In this document: piece after piece, positions 12,801 to 27,800 of the stretch | Numbering within the stretch: the first letter of the stretch is position 1 | How the letters are laid out: each line of letters begins with the position of its first letter | Origin: Nomia melanderi | Lineage: Eukaryota; Arthropoda; Insecta; Hymenoptera; Halictidae | Assembly (NCBI RefSeq): GCF_051020985.1 | Contig: NC_135003.1 | Span: 3,992,001-4,056,000, forward strand | Direction of reading: 5' to 3' | DNA length: 64,000 bases | The notes under the pieces: model-generated | The model's input: only the letters and a program-made list of their open reading frames with translations | Database searches by the model: none | What the model was told of the DNA's origin: nothing | Made by a program: the position numbers and the translations under genes

Positions 12801-15800
12801 AGAAGATAATTCATTGTAGTGTTATCATAGTATCTCATATATGTCATTTAGATCACGTATACGTGTATTATGAGATAAATTCCTTTATATCATTTTTATT
12901 CATACGCATTCCTGTTTGCGTAGACGTTCATAGGCAAAAAGTTATCTTACTGACAAGTTAATATCGTTTTTACGTGGAATAACAAGAGGAATTATTGTGC
13001 GTAAAAAAGATATGTTTTCATTAAAAAAAATGTTTCATTACGTATTGCACGTGCATTATATAACTATAAAAACGATATTATTTTTCCCCTTTATAGTTTT
13101 GTCCTTCTAATTGCGAATAGAATAAAATAGACTTATATTGTATTGCATGTATCGTTATCCTCAAATGGGGCCTACTTAAAAAATGACTAGAAAATATATT
13201 TTTAATATTTTTGTAAAGAAAGTAAAAACAAAATTTGCCAAGTAGCGAGTTAAATTTTAAATAATAAAATAACATATGTAATAATAAATATGTAATAATA
13301 AAAATAACAATGAAATAATATACACGGTGATTTTGGCTGAACTTAGAAAACATAGAGGACAAAAATTGAGTGGTGCAAGGTTCTGCATATATTCATGACT
13401 ATAGGTATAGTCAAACCTGTTTTTGTGTGGTCCTTTCCTATACGACTTTTTTTGTACGATTTATTTTATGCGGTATATGAATTCCAACGGTGTTGTTGTT
13501 TTTCAAGCGACGAAAGTGACTTTGAACCAGTTCATCAAAAGAAGATGCGCGTTTTGGACTACGACAAGTAGCAGTAAATTATGTGCATTGTGAAAATTTC
13601 TCCATGTATGAGAAATTAAATTTTTTTTAGTGATTTCATGTATAATTTAATTATTTATTTTGTTTGAAAGCACTTTCTCACTATTTCGTAAATTTCTGAA
13701 CATTTTTTTTTGTGCGGTTTCTTTTATGCGTTCCCTATCTACCGCACAAAAACAAGTTTGACTGTATTTTATACATGCAATTACGCACGTGTATTTCGCA
13801 GTTACAGTACTTTTTTCAATTGAAATCTATGTCTTTCTTTACACGAATCAAATGTCTTTTTCATTCCACGTAAACAAGTATTACGATAATATAGTTCATA
13901 ATGAACTAAAAAATTCAAAATATAATATCTGAATCAAAAACTTCAATTAAAATCTATTAAATGTAAATCTAAAACTGTATTAACTATATATCAATATTAA
14001 TATCAAAAACTGTATTACACTTTACCAAAACGTTCTTTACAAAACACAACATCAAAATCTATATTCTTAAAAAAAATTTTTTAAATATTATCCTATGTAA
14101 GATGCTCTATAAATAATCTATATTTCCATACATATGCACAGATGATTAAAAACAATAATTTAAAAAGTTTTTCACCCTAGTGCCGCACATAACACAAGCA
14201 ATACGAATACTTTCATCTTTAACCCCTTACCCAACGATGTATCCCTCAACTATGATCGATATAACTACTTTTTCATTAATAATTATTATTAATTTTTAAG
14301 TATTAATTATACAATTATAATTTATTGAAAAAAAACAGAAGGATTGTAGGTGTATTCACTGTCTATGTTTGCTCTAAAATATAATTATTGATAACAGAAG
14401 AATAATATTTAATTTGAATTTAAAAGAGTTGAGTAATATCTATGCTTGTTAAATTCCCTATAAAATTTGCACCACGTGTCTGATACGTTGTTATAAGGCA
14501 GGGGGTTAATTATGACTATAAATTATGTCGATGGTAAAATTTCATATACAATTCGATAAAATAATATAAATGAACAGATGCATCGGAGATGGGAATAAAA
14601 TTGCTATTCCGAACGTATTGTGGTACGTTACGTCAGAAAGTCATTTTGCATCGTGCATCGTAAAACGCGAGAGAAGTTACAAGTTCTTCTCGGATTGTTT
14701 AGACTGCGAAGGTTGCTGAATCGAATTATTATGATTTCCATCGGTGAAAAACGAGGGAAATACTGTGCATGACGCCGTTGAGGTCACGGCGATGCTAAAG
14801 TCCCATTTAATTTATAGCTGATTCAACGGAAAGCCGGGGTACCTTGGTGAAACCGTTACACTTGTCGTATTGCGAATAGTTATCGTCTGATTGTGGTTCG
14901 CTTAATAATCATCATTGTAACTGTGATTCCACTGAATTATCAGTGCACTGTAGGATTTTTTCAGACAAACGGTTTAATCTGGAGGAAATAGTCTGTAAAA
15001 ATCAAGTTATTTGCATCACGTAGTTATGATTTTGAACGTTTTTTAGAAGTTTTGCAGCAATGTTATATCTTTCTAAACTTAGTAGTCATGGCAATGCGTT
15101 CCGAAGATTCTAACAGTTATACATAATCAACTTTTTATTCAATGAATTTTTATGAGGTGTAAACAAAAATGTATGCCTATTATTCTGTTTAAAGAGTGTT
15201 GTAATGAAATCAATAAGAAAATGTTAATAAACAATATTATTTATTACATTTTATGATTGTTCCCACGTGGGAATTTCATACATATACCAACATGTTCACA
15301 GTTTCCGATGTCGTTATTTAATTTTATAATTATATAAAAGTGTTCATTTAAAAAGTGCAGAATTGTTGGAAACAATAAAAGGGTTAATTTAAAAACTTCT
15401 AATAAGTCAACAAATAAAAAATTATTCCCAGTAAAGTTATTTCTTTTGTGTTGTAATTGTGTAAAAACTACTATTTTGTAAGGCAAGAAATAAATCGAGG
15501 ATTTTATTTAGAAAAATGTAAGATGCGTTGAATCTGAATGCACAATAAAGACTGACTTAATCTTTTGAATGTTAATATTCAGGACGTTTCTATTAAATAC
15601 GAATTAACATGAGTTCTAGACGTTTCTTTCATACATATATGTATAGGGTACATACAATGTAAGGATGCAGCAATTTCGTTATCATTCACGTCTGATCGTC
15701 ACTGGAACTTTCTATCATATGCACATATACATATAGATAGATATTCATTTCATATAGAAATAATGTAAACGATTGAGAAAACATGTTCTTGGAAACGAGT

Positions 15801-18800
15801 ATTACATAATTAAGAAGACTGTGATAACTTTTGGTAACATTAACATTTAAACTACTTTTATATTAGGTACTGGGAAAGTTTGTGCGATTTTTTATTAGCA
15901 ATGAATCAAGATCCGATTTCAATAAATATTTCACTAATTTAATGTATGAAATTAGTATTAACAGCAGGTTATGTTTACGTCGTTGATATTAACTAAAATA
16001 AAATTATTTTACAAAAATATTCTCTATGTTTAAATGTTGATTTAAGAACACACACGAACTTTCTTCGGTACCTAATAATTATAAATATATCGTAATTAAA
16101 ATAGTATTCGGAAAGTCGAATTAATTATAAAAAGAAATTTATTCTTATTTATTCATCTGGCTGATGTTGAATTTTCCAAGTGTAGAATATCTATTTCATT
16201 TGTTGCTTCAGCTTTGATTCGATATAAGCTGAATTTGACTCGTTAATTACAATCAAGTATTTAAACAAAGCAGTCTTTAATCAAAATTTATTGTTATAAA
16301 ATTTTCAGTGATAGCATTGATGGTAGCAACTGATTTATCTCTGTATATAAACAAAAATTCATTCAGTACAAAAATATTTGTTATCTTTTTTACAAAGAGA
16401 TTTATCTTAAAAAAATAATCTTTATATGATAAATCTGTGAAAGAATCATGGCCCCGAAGAATTTTCCTTTTCCCTCTGATTTCCATGTGTTTACACACAA
16501 TCAGAAAGAAAAAGAGATTATATGCTCCTCACGTGTATTAAGTCTTTTTCTCTGCTTTCATAATCGATCATTTTTATGGTAATGATGTACGTAGATTTAA
16601 ATTATGACGCAATGTTCAATAAGCAGTTACACATGTGCTTAATTAACTGTGCACGTGTTATAGCAAATGAAGCTGTAACATTACGTCATTGGGGCAATCT
16701 CTATATTTCTTTTGTTAGTCCCAATTGCTACCGTCTTTAATTGCTACATATTCATGACACATTTATTGCATTCTTAATCCATCCAAGTTATGGATTATTG
16801 AAGCCAAATTGCGCAGTAATGAGTTGGACTTGTTCCGCATTATATTGTAATACCTTAACGTATTACTGTTTAGAAATAGTACTCGAAAAGTATCCCTTTA
16901 ACCTCTTGTCTTGTAATAATAAGTCAGGCTCATGGTGAAGATTTGAAACAAAATTTAACATGCATAAATGTTACTGTATTTTTTTGTATTCAAATTAAAT
17001 ATTATTCTTCTGTTATTAATTATTATAATTCAGAGCAAACATAGACATAGGATATACCGAGAATTTTCCTCTTTTTTTTCAATAAATTATTAATGACAAA
17101 GCAAGTGTATCGGCTACAGGAGAAAGTTAGGTATATTAAAATAATTAAAAATAAACAATTTAATGTGAAAAATACGATTTTACGCTGTTACGAAGACCTG
17201 AAGTCAGGAACAAATGTATTCGAACCTTATACATGCTTAGACACAATAATGTGTCTAATTTGCGAAACACTGAGCATTTCAACAAAAGAAAACTGTTCAA
17301 CTGTGAAATATTTGTGCATCGGAAATTAATATTTAAATTACTGTCGCCGTCGCTCGTGATGAATGAAGTTCCTTGAGATATTCGTTCTATCTGATTTATA
17401 TGTCTCGTTGATTTACATTCATGTTTAATGCTTTTAAATGATGATACATGTCTGACAAGTAGTATTAATTAAAGAAGTACATGTGTATGTTATTTTGTAT
17501 CTTTTTCAAAATGACCATGTTTACACTGAACATTTTAATGTAAAACTTTTTCATCATTTCAATAATGCAAACTTCAAGATTTATTTTTACTACAGTTACA
17601 GTATTATTTTGAAATGTTGACACTAAATGAAAATGATTTAAGAATTATATATTTTTAACTATATCTTCATAATTGTTTTTATAAAAATGTTTTAAAAATC
17701 TATTAAGAACAAGAAAGTCATTGTGTGATAAAATGAACCATCGAAAGATTCTGTCAAATAAAACTGTGACAGCCCTTATTTTGTGAAATTCATTAGAATA
17801 CTATCTATGGTTAGGTACGTAAAAATTTTAAAAATTACTTCACGGTTTTAATTTAATCATACTTAGATTGCTGCAAAAGTTTCGGGGATTCGAAATTCAA
17901 TTGTTTATGTTAAGGTCAGATAATGTTGACACAACACAATGGAAAACCTATTAACACTAAAACTACCAGATGGATCAAAATGACCCATTCCTGATTTTTT
18001 CGTTTTGCAATTTTTAAAAAGATGACAGATGTTTCTCTGAGAAATTATTAAAGAAATTGATTTAGCAATACCTAAACTGAATTGTAAATCAATTTAACTG
18101 CTCGGTAGTTTTAGTGTTAATGTTGAAGAATATTTTGAAAAAGAATATAATTATTTGTTCAAACTTATTTGTAACTTTTGTCATACGTTCCCGAAACTTT
18201 TGTAGCACACCACGACCGAATTTAAATCTGATGACTGAGCTGGTTAGCTCAGAAGAACAACTTTTATATGTATAATAAGTACTAACTATACCTTTTAACA
18301 CGTTATTATGCATAATTATAGCGCGCATAGATAATCATCTCGTCAGATATTGTAATCCGTATATAAGTCTTTATTTATATGTCTTCTCTAATTTATTTAT
18401 GCTATATTGCACTTCATATGCCACACTTCGATACATAGTATGTAGAGTCTATAGCATTAAAATTGAAAGTGGGGAATTATGTGGGGAATTACCGTACAAT
18501 GGCGACATTTCAAGGATCGATGAAAGCACGAGTAGTCAAAATACAAGAAACAGCGACATTCTACAAGGCTTTACATTCTATAATGTCCCTCGTTAATGAT
18601 GCCAATGATTTGCAAATGTTGAAATGCCAATGAAGCGCAAGCATCGGAGGTTAAGGTTTTTAGTAGTTTTCCTTAGTTGAGTTTTCTAGGGAAAACCAAT
18701 GATTTGGGGGGGGGGGGGATCGATCCTTTTAACTTTTTGTTGATAAGGTTTTTACAAGGTATAGGCTATCCCACTTAATTGGATGATTAATATATAGTTA

Positions 18801-21800
18801 TGAATGTATTGTATATAAGACTGTAAACAATCTAGATTGCGAGAAACAGTAGTTCGGCTAATCAAGGTCCTACTGTATTCAAAACCTTATCAAAGAAAGC
18901 TAAATTTCATATCGAACTTTCTAGAAAAAAGGAAACTAAGTACTGATCTTTTATTATTTAAATAACTAAATTTTTTGTTTGCAATTTTATATTTTGGATA
19001 TGAAAGTTTGATGTCGCCAATATGACGACCTTCAAAGGGTTGAAGTTAATCATAACACATCATAGGGTTTAAACGTATAACCACTGAGTGTATTAACATT
19101 ATAGGAAATACACGTTAATGGAACAAATATATATAACGGTTCAAACTTAATATTCAATAAACTAAATTTGTCGAAAATTTTCTGCTATTCCTCTACGATC
19201 TAATTAATGTAATCTTTGATAGATTTTACTAAGAATTTCCATGACACTTCTAAAGAGATAAATATAGTCTAGAAGAACTTGAACAGTTATAATTTGTCTG
19301 TAACTCCCTATTTCTCTTATTTTACAAATAATTTTCATAAAATCTCATACAAAACAAAGTAACATTTAAGAACACTCGCATTTTCCGTGAATTAAAGCAA
19401 AACATTCTAAATAAATCGTCATTCAAAGGAATCTCACAATCAATTCGCTACAGTTCCATCCGACGCTACAGCTTTTTAGAATTTTAGGCCTTGACTGAAG
19501 GGGTTCGTGACTCAAACGATGTTTTAGAAATACCGGGACAAGCTGAATCACTGTAAACGCAGGGTCATTTAACGAATGTACACTTGAAAGCAATTTATTT
19601 AAATGCAGTTGAGTAATCCCGTTCTACGTAGACTGATGCCTCTGAATAAATATCCGTGCCCCTTCTATCAAAGTATCAAACACGAGACAGGTTGAATCTC
19701 TTTACATACGTTATTCGAAAAACTGCTATCGGTGGTTCCGGTAGTCAGACAGTAAGGTACTTTATAAATCCATATTCTTTTTTTCGACAAATGCTGACTG
19801 GCAGGTTCAGCAAAAGGAACCGCAAAAAATAATCCCATCGATTTTATCTTAACACCACTTTACAAAGATCCGATTAGCATATCGGCAGAAAATGCGAGCC
19901 GTCTTCGACCTTGTCGATCACTGGATATTCCGCGTGTCCGACGCTTGTACGTAGTATATTTGGAACAGGTGGTCTCCGTGAACGATGATTCCTGATCGTA
20001 TTTCTGGAAGGGAAAATGTCTTAAGACGCGATCGTTATTGGCGGGCGTCAATCGTCCCCTACGATACGTAAAGTGATTCACCGAAACCTAGCTTGCCTTG
20101 ACTCGAATACCACGGTTTCGTGAAGCTAGCAAATAAAGAAGACCTGTTCGCAATTCGATATCAATGATTTTAATGAACGCCGCAGCACCGGTCTGTGAAA
20201 AACTGTACCGTGGATCGTTAACGTACAGTGATTCACAATCTGCGACCTGGTTTCAAATTTTCGTGGCTCCAATCTTTTGCGGCCGTATCTGAATCTTTTT
20301 TTTTTTAAAGGAAATTGTTGTTGACGAAAATTTTAATCGACTTTTTGAAATTAATTTTTCGGCAGTAAATTAAATTAGAAAATTTAAATTAAAATTTTAA
20401 GAAAACTCTTTTATGAATTGTTTTCATGAGATACTGAATTATGCATTGAAGTCTTAACCAGTTAACTGCGTTCGGCGAGTATACACGTCATATTGAAATC
20501 AAACTGATACTAATTTTTTCAATGATGATTTATTTTTTAAATAAACATATCACTCTTCTTCGTTTTACTTTAGCTTCTCGTTAGAATATTTTTTTTAATT
20601 ATTTATTAATTTCATTGCGGGCATTATCAGAGTTTTCTGAAATTAAATTCTACAGTTAAATACTAGGAGAAACTATATATTAACACTCGGACAATAGAGT
20701 AAAATTGTAACAATAGATTTTCTGTTTCTTTTTTAAAAGTTGCATTGTAAACAAATATAAATCGTTCAACCTCGGCAATTCAGGAGATACGAATACTCTT
20801 GTGACTCACTGTACAAACTGAACACAATATATTTATTTAAATAGTAAAAGTAATGAACACGTTTAACAGAATACCAGATTGTATCGCCATAATTACAACA
20901 TAACACACTCAAAACCTAATTCATAAGTACATTAAACTCTGCGTTGAACAAGACATTCGTACATCGAATTTCATGTCTCCCCGATTTTCCCTATTCATGT
21001 CACTATTTGATAAATATTACATGACATTGTATGAAACGTCATCCGCAAATCGGTTGTACATCACTGGTGTATGGGGCGCCAGTTCGCTGATTCGTTGGTA
21101 TTGACTTTTACTTTCGGTCGCCTTGCTGTTTATTACCTCTCAACAACGACACGTGTCCGACGTTCACCGTATAAGGACCATGTTAATGATGTCGAACCAA
21201 GTATGTCGGTTTTCCTTCATACTTTCGGTTGTCCTTTTTCTGTCGCTTCCGCTCTTCTTTTGTCAGCCTTTCGTTACTGTAATTTGTTTACCATCGTTCA
21301 ACGATCAGAATTATTAGGTAATTATGTAATACAGATTGCGTTTAAGGCCTCCACCGTCAATGGTATGTAATTAATCGTAGCTGGTACGTTTGCGGTTTAT
21401 TGACTAATCTCGAGGAAAGTAGTTCTTATCGCGACCGGTGGAATGCGTTTCATAATGTAGATTGTGGATTTCATGGTTGTACCGTATTTACGTAATTGAA
21501 TTTAATTAGCAGTTTTTTTTATGGTACTATGAATTTTTGTGTTAAATGTTGTTGGATATGGCGCGATAAGAATTTCTGTATTGAATATAGATTTAATACG
21601 TGTATGTGTATCTAATATGTAAAATATAAGAAAAATTAGGATATATAATATAATATATAACATAATATAATAATATATTATATTACATTATATATATACA
21701 TATATGTATATCCTCTTTTCACTAATTTATATAAAGTAACTTTCATCGTGAATAATTTTTTTAAATGAGTGAACAAATGACAATAAATAAACTTCCGCGG

Positions 21801-24800
21801 AAGAATAAATTTGTTCAGTAGTGTATTATTGAGCACCATTTTCATCGAGTTATTATTAGATTGTGGATTTCATGCGTTTGTAACGAATGTAAATATGCAT
21901 GCGCCGATAAAACAGAAACCTTAATCTCTGTTTATTGTTCGTCTAATTGTACGCGTGCTATAGATAACAGTAAACTAAAATTAGTATTTAGTCGTGGAGT
22001 TATTTTTCATCTAAGCAGAATTATGCATTGATAATTTTGGGTCATTATATTTTTACACACTTAGTAAGGAAAAGATAAGAAGCGCTATATTTCACGTTAC
22101 ATTTGCATCAATCCTTGCGCTATCTTTTACATTGCAAGTCTTTCCTCTAAAATGGAAAGAATAATAATGGAGCAGTACAAAATTATACTTTCCATGTGTA
22201 CAATATTTTGTGGGAAACGAAGATAAACTTTCTAATTATAAATTAATATAAAATTTCTTATTTCTTCGTATCGTACGAAAATACTTGCCAAAATAAATTC
22301 AGTCAAATGCAGTAGGATAGCTTGCAAGATTGAATTAGTTCAAATATTTCGTATTATTGTATTCATGCAGTAACATTTTTCACTGATTTTATTAATAAAT
22401 TGTTTTAATTTTTATGAAGCTAGTTATTCATAAAGCTTGTTGTACAATATTCTTTCATTTTTTTCGAAAGTTCTCGTCAAAATGAACTCTTTTCAATTAC
22501 TTTCTGAGAGCACCTATGACTGTATTTAACATTTTGCAGTGTAAAATTGTAACGAACCAACAGGAGTGTTGCAGAGGTATAATCGTTGTACGCGAAGTAA
22601 CGCCATTTTCACGATAAACGTACATCAGATTTGAATTTATACGGAATAAACAAATCGACTGACTACAAAAAATATGACGATTTAGTCGACTTGAAAATAC
22701 GAATAACATTGCTTCGTTGGGAATACGTTGCAATGATTGGACGTTTTTATTTATAAAATAAGACACGTGACACCAAAATCTTTTTCTTTGATTTTATCTT
22801 ATTTTTTTCTGAATTTATTAATATTATTACTAATATTAATTAGAAACTGACAATAACAGCATGATAACTGTCATTACTTTGCTGGCAGTCCAACAATTCT
22901 CATTATGGTTAGATTTACTTTTTAATGAATTCTTGTTGCGGTTAGACTTACTCGTCGGTGGATCTAATAATCCTCATTGCGGTTAGATTTAATAACAGCA
23001 GATTATAAGTAGTCTTCCTTCCATTTTCTGTTTCCTTGTTCGATGTTAATAATTACGCATACAACAAAGATCAAGTATTATCTTCATCATCATTACTATC
23101 AGAATAGTTCAATTGATTGCAAAATAAACATTGCTGCAACATAGATATCTCAATCGAGAATAGTAAATATGTGCCATTGTAATAGATTAAATACTTATTT
23201 GACGGTTGACGCGATGTCTTACCTGCCCATCATCTAAAATGAATAATTTCAGTTAATAGCGTTAAAGAGTGTTTAACTTGTATTTGTAGTACTTTTAATG
23301 GACCTTTTAGTCGCAATTTTAAAAAGTTTGTGAGCTTATGATTATAAATGTAAATTTAAAAAATTTTTGAAAATATTGAAATTATCAATAAGTAAATTAA
23401 TTTTCAACTACATGCTAATTTTTTCTATTTATCAAATCAGTTTAATAAACTACATATTTGACGGTACACACCGTTTGATGTGACATTAAAATGTGAGCCA
23501 CCAATGGTACACGATGCCGTGTATGTGTTAACCTTGTCCTATGATTTGTTTCTGAACTATCATCGATACAACTATTATGGCATTAACAATTTACTGAAAA
23601 AACAGGAAAATTTTAGGCGTATTGTACGTCTATTCTACGTCTATATAATTTGAATTCCAAAGAATTGAGTAATTTTTGTTAGATTCTCTTTGAATTCTTC
23701 ACTACGAGTCTGACACGTTGTTGTAAGCCAAGGGGTTGTGTGACTGAAACTATACGACTATCACAGCTGCATTATAAAAAGTACCAAAAAAAATACGATA
23801 TCACCGTTTTGATAGACGCTATCTTGGCTTCCGCCACTGTTCTGATATAACGTACCCTTAGGTCAATTAGCAACGAGTACCCGTTACTACCGCCGCATGT
23901 TGATGTACGGTCTCATTATAATATGTCGGAACTCGCTTATGTTTCAAGCATAGTAATCCCATGACACGTGTTCGTTGATTGCTCCCGCTTGTTCGTCTAC
24001 ACATCGTGTGCGCAGATCGATCCATCAATAACGAAGGATCCAGCAAAAGGAAGGTATGCTAATGTCATTGTTCAAGTGACTGTAATTGGTAGCGGGGATA
24101 GGTCTCGTTTATTGTTTTAACTTCGACATATAGAGCAGGTAGGATGACCTTATAGCCCAGCCATAATTAATCCAAATTTGGACAGTGTTAGGAGTGAGTG
24201 AAAAATATAGAGTGTCCCATTTATGGAATATCGAACTGGATATATTCGTTTGATCTTGCGATCACCTTGGGGTCTTTTAAGAAAGATAGTTTTAAATATT
24301 TAAATATGAAAGGCATTTGAAATTTTTGGTATTTAAATATAAAAAGATTAACTATAATAAAATAAATATTTAAATATTTAAGTATGTAAGTTACTTATCC
24401 TTATTATTATTACTGTATTATAAATAAAATTATTTTTAATATATTATTTATAACAAATTCATTCAGAATGTTTTCTTACGTCGAAAATTTTATTTTTGAT
24501 GATCAGATTCTTGATGGAAAAGAATGAAGTAAATAAGGATAGTTACGGCACTTATTAACTAATAGCTAGTGTTTCAGAACTGAAAAAAGAGTTATAATAA
24601 ATATTAATAAATGAATAACCAACTGAATAACGAAAGATTTAATGATTGGATTAATCTTTTATATTATTAGAGAATTTTTATTTACAAATGTTACGATTAT
24701 ACACATTACGTTGTTTTATCTTGTGACATTGAAGGTGTTTCCGAAATTATATAATTAGCAATGCGATGATTGTACTTAAAAAATATAGGTATGAGCATTT

Positions 24801-27800
24801 ATCAACAACTGATTTATTGTAACAAAGTGTTTAATGAAGCCAATTATTGCATTCTTAAAATACTGGACATGGATTGATCGCTTTCAATTTAGCTGTTGAA
24901 TGCAAGATTAATTGTAAGAGAATTATTGATGCTGCGATAAAACAAGATAATAAACAAAAGACCGATAATCGAGACAGGAATTGTTGGAACGTTACTACAC
25001 TTTTTGTATTAGAAAGTCCGTTTATGAAGAATAGTGTCTATGAACAATAGAAAAATATACCATATAGTGATTGAAGTAATAATCAATCATATTCAAAGTT
25101 TCAAATACATTTTTCTCAAAGCGATATTTCTTTAATTAGCTAACATGATATGTTAAAACCTGAGTATCCGATTCGTCTGAAATTCACCAAATATTTTATT
25201 TCTCGAAGTAAAACGAATTCGATATTTTTGAAATTCGAGATTTGCGACTTAAAGAATTTCCATTTTTTGTAAAAATGAAAAATTGTTTTTTGTTTATTGC
25301 AATTTTTTTATTTTTCAATTTGCTTTGATTTAATGCAGAGAATAACTATACTTATACAAATTAAATATTACGTACTTTTCTCTATAACAATTCCCCAAAT
25401 TAACCTTAATTTTTTATTAACACTGTAGGAATACTCTTAAAATATTTGTAAATTATTTTTGAATGTCAAATCCGAAATCTGGTCATAATTGTCTTTTTCT
25501 TTTTTACTCATATTGATGTTTAATTTGGATTAACAGAAATCTTACATTGTATCATGAATTTTATTTTTTAATTCATTAGTATGAATTTTAGCTTCTTCAA
25601 GATAGTAAAAGTAATATTTTAAAATAATCTTCGAGATAGTGGAAGTAATGTTTTGCTGCAAATAGTTTTCATAATTATAATAGTGACGACTCGTAAAGTG
25701 ATGTTTAATATAACTAAACTGAATTTCACAGCGTTGCACTGTGGGCACTTTTACTGTTTTAGTCGGCCAAAATCAAAAGCAATTGTATATTGAATTTTTT
25801 CAATACTTAATTATAAAGTATATTATAAATAATTAAATACTGTTCATTATCTAATAATTATGTTCGAACTGGAATCAGTCGAGTCGCAAAAAGCCGTTGC
25901 CTGTGTTTTTACATAGTAAAATTGATCGTAGTTTATCCCGTTTTAATAGGAAATGTATTACACATAGGAGAATTCTAATTAGATACGTCATTCGCAGAAA
26001 TCTGTTGACGCAAATAACGAAGAAAATGTTGCGTTGCAGTTACTTTGTACAAAAAAAGTTACGGAAAAAAATAAACAGAGATAATTGCAATGTATCATAA
26101 GAAAAGAAGTGCAAATGAAATGCCATTAGTTCAGGTGTTGGCGCTAAAATAGAATTGCTTCTTTTTTCTTCGATAGCGATATAGGCGAATTAATTTATTG
26201 ATTGAGCATAGAGAAAAACTGTTGGTACAAAAGAACGTATCACATAAAATGAACAATGTTAAAAATAATAGTGACACTTATTGCAAAAAGCTGATTGATG
26301 AACGCATATTTCACGTGGCCTTTAAGATACATAGTGAGAAACGAGTGTATCATCTCGGGATACTCAAAGTTCATGTTATTCCGTCACCAGAAACCTCTCT
26401 TTCAAAAATTCACAAACAAAAATATCAAACTGTCTGTTATGCTGATATTTAAGTTGTTCTAATAAATCAGAAAATTGAATACAAAGGATAATAGTGAAAT
26501 GAAGATAAAAATTTTAGAATATTAGTATTCAATTTTCTGATCAATTTTAACATTTTGCTTCATTCTTCTAACACGTGATTTATAGATTGTATCATAATGT
26601 TTAAAGTGTAATGGGTGTAATGGTAGTATGTCCTACCTACCATACAAAAACATTGTATCGAATTTTTTCAACATTCTGTATATCCACTTATTTATAATGA
26701 ATGCAACATACGCATTGTCGTTAATCATGCTTCAATTCAATGCCTTAAGTCGTCAAAGATTATACTTCATTTCTATGTTACAAGTTATCATTCAACCGAG
26801 AAAAAGAATTCATGTTAATCAAATCGATGTTTCAATGTGAAAATTTTAATTATAATTAATCAGCTGATAATTATAATTATTTAATTTTTAGTTTATCTTT
26901 ACAAAGATTGCTACATGTCATATTTCAATGAATTTAAATTTGTTATTGTGCACACAGAAAGTAAAGACATTTGAGTTATTAATTGCAAATCCTGTTTCAT
27001 TTTGCGTTTAATATCTATTACTAATTTCCTAATACAGTCTTTCATAGTTAAACTTCATACATTTATTGTACTTTCATTTGTTATCCAAACTAAATAAGAA
27101 ACAATAATTAAGAAAGAATATGGTTTCGTGATGTAAATACAAATACGATACAAAAAACGATACAAAAATTTTGTTGTAGACTATCAATTTCAAAATTCTC
27201 TGCGAAATATTTTTTATTGTTTGAGGCCATTCTGAGGTTATTTCATATCATATGCTATCAAACTGGTCTTCGTGTCAGTTACAACGTGGTGTTATAGAAA
27301 TATAATATACAATAAATGTAAAAAAATAAGTCGGCACCTTTTTTGTTACCTTCAAAGTCACAACCTTCGATGGCCTTTTACTTACTTTAAACAAGTACAC
27401 GTTTTTAAAATTTAATTAAACTGCTTTGCAATTACTTTTGCTTATCTTCAATACGAACATAAATAACTTAAAAATAAATGGTTGTGATAAGTGAACCAAC
27501 TTGTCGTATAAAGAACTGAATAATCTTGAACATAGTCTGGTTAAATTAATATAATGTCGCAACAATTAAATGTAAATTTATTTATATTAACGTTAAAAAA
27601 AATGAAAAAATATGGGTGAACGGAGTTAAATTAAAAGAGTAAATTGTTTTCACTAATTAAAGAAATCAACTTATTAATCAATTATACTGTTACTTAACAG
27701 GAAACACTTATCAACGAGTGAAATCGAGTCAGTAGACAACACTAGCACGTAATTTTATCTTCTACTATGTTTGTTTTCTCTTGTTTTATCTTTATAAATT

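Noticed and set aside
21071..21370. 99-codon open frame on the plus strand
   Set aside because: No recognisable domain, overlaps another frame of similar length, and lies in an intron; consistent with chance in a GC-richer patch.
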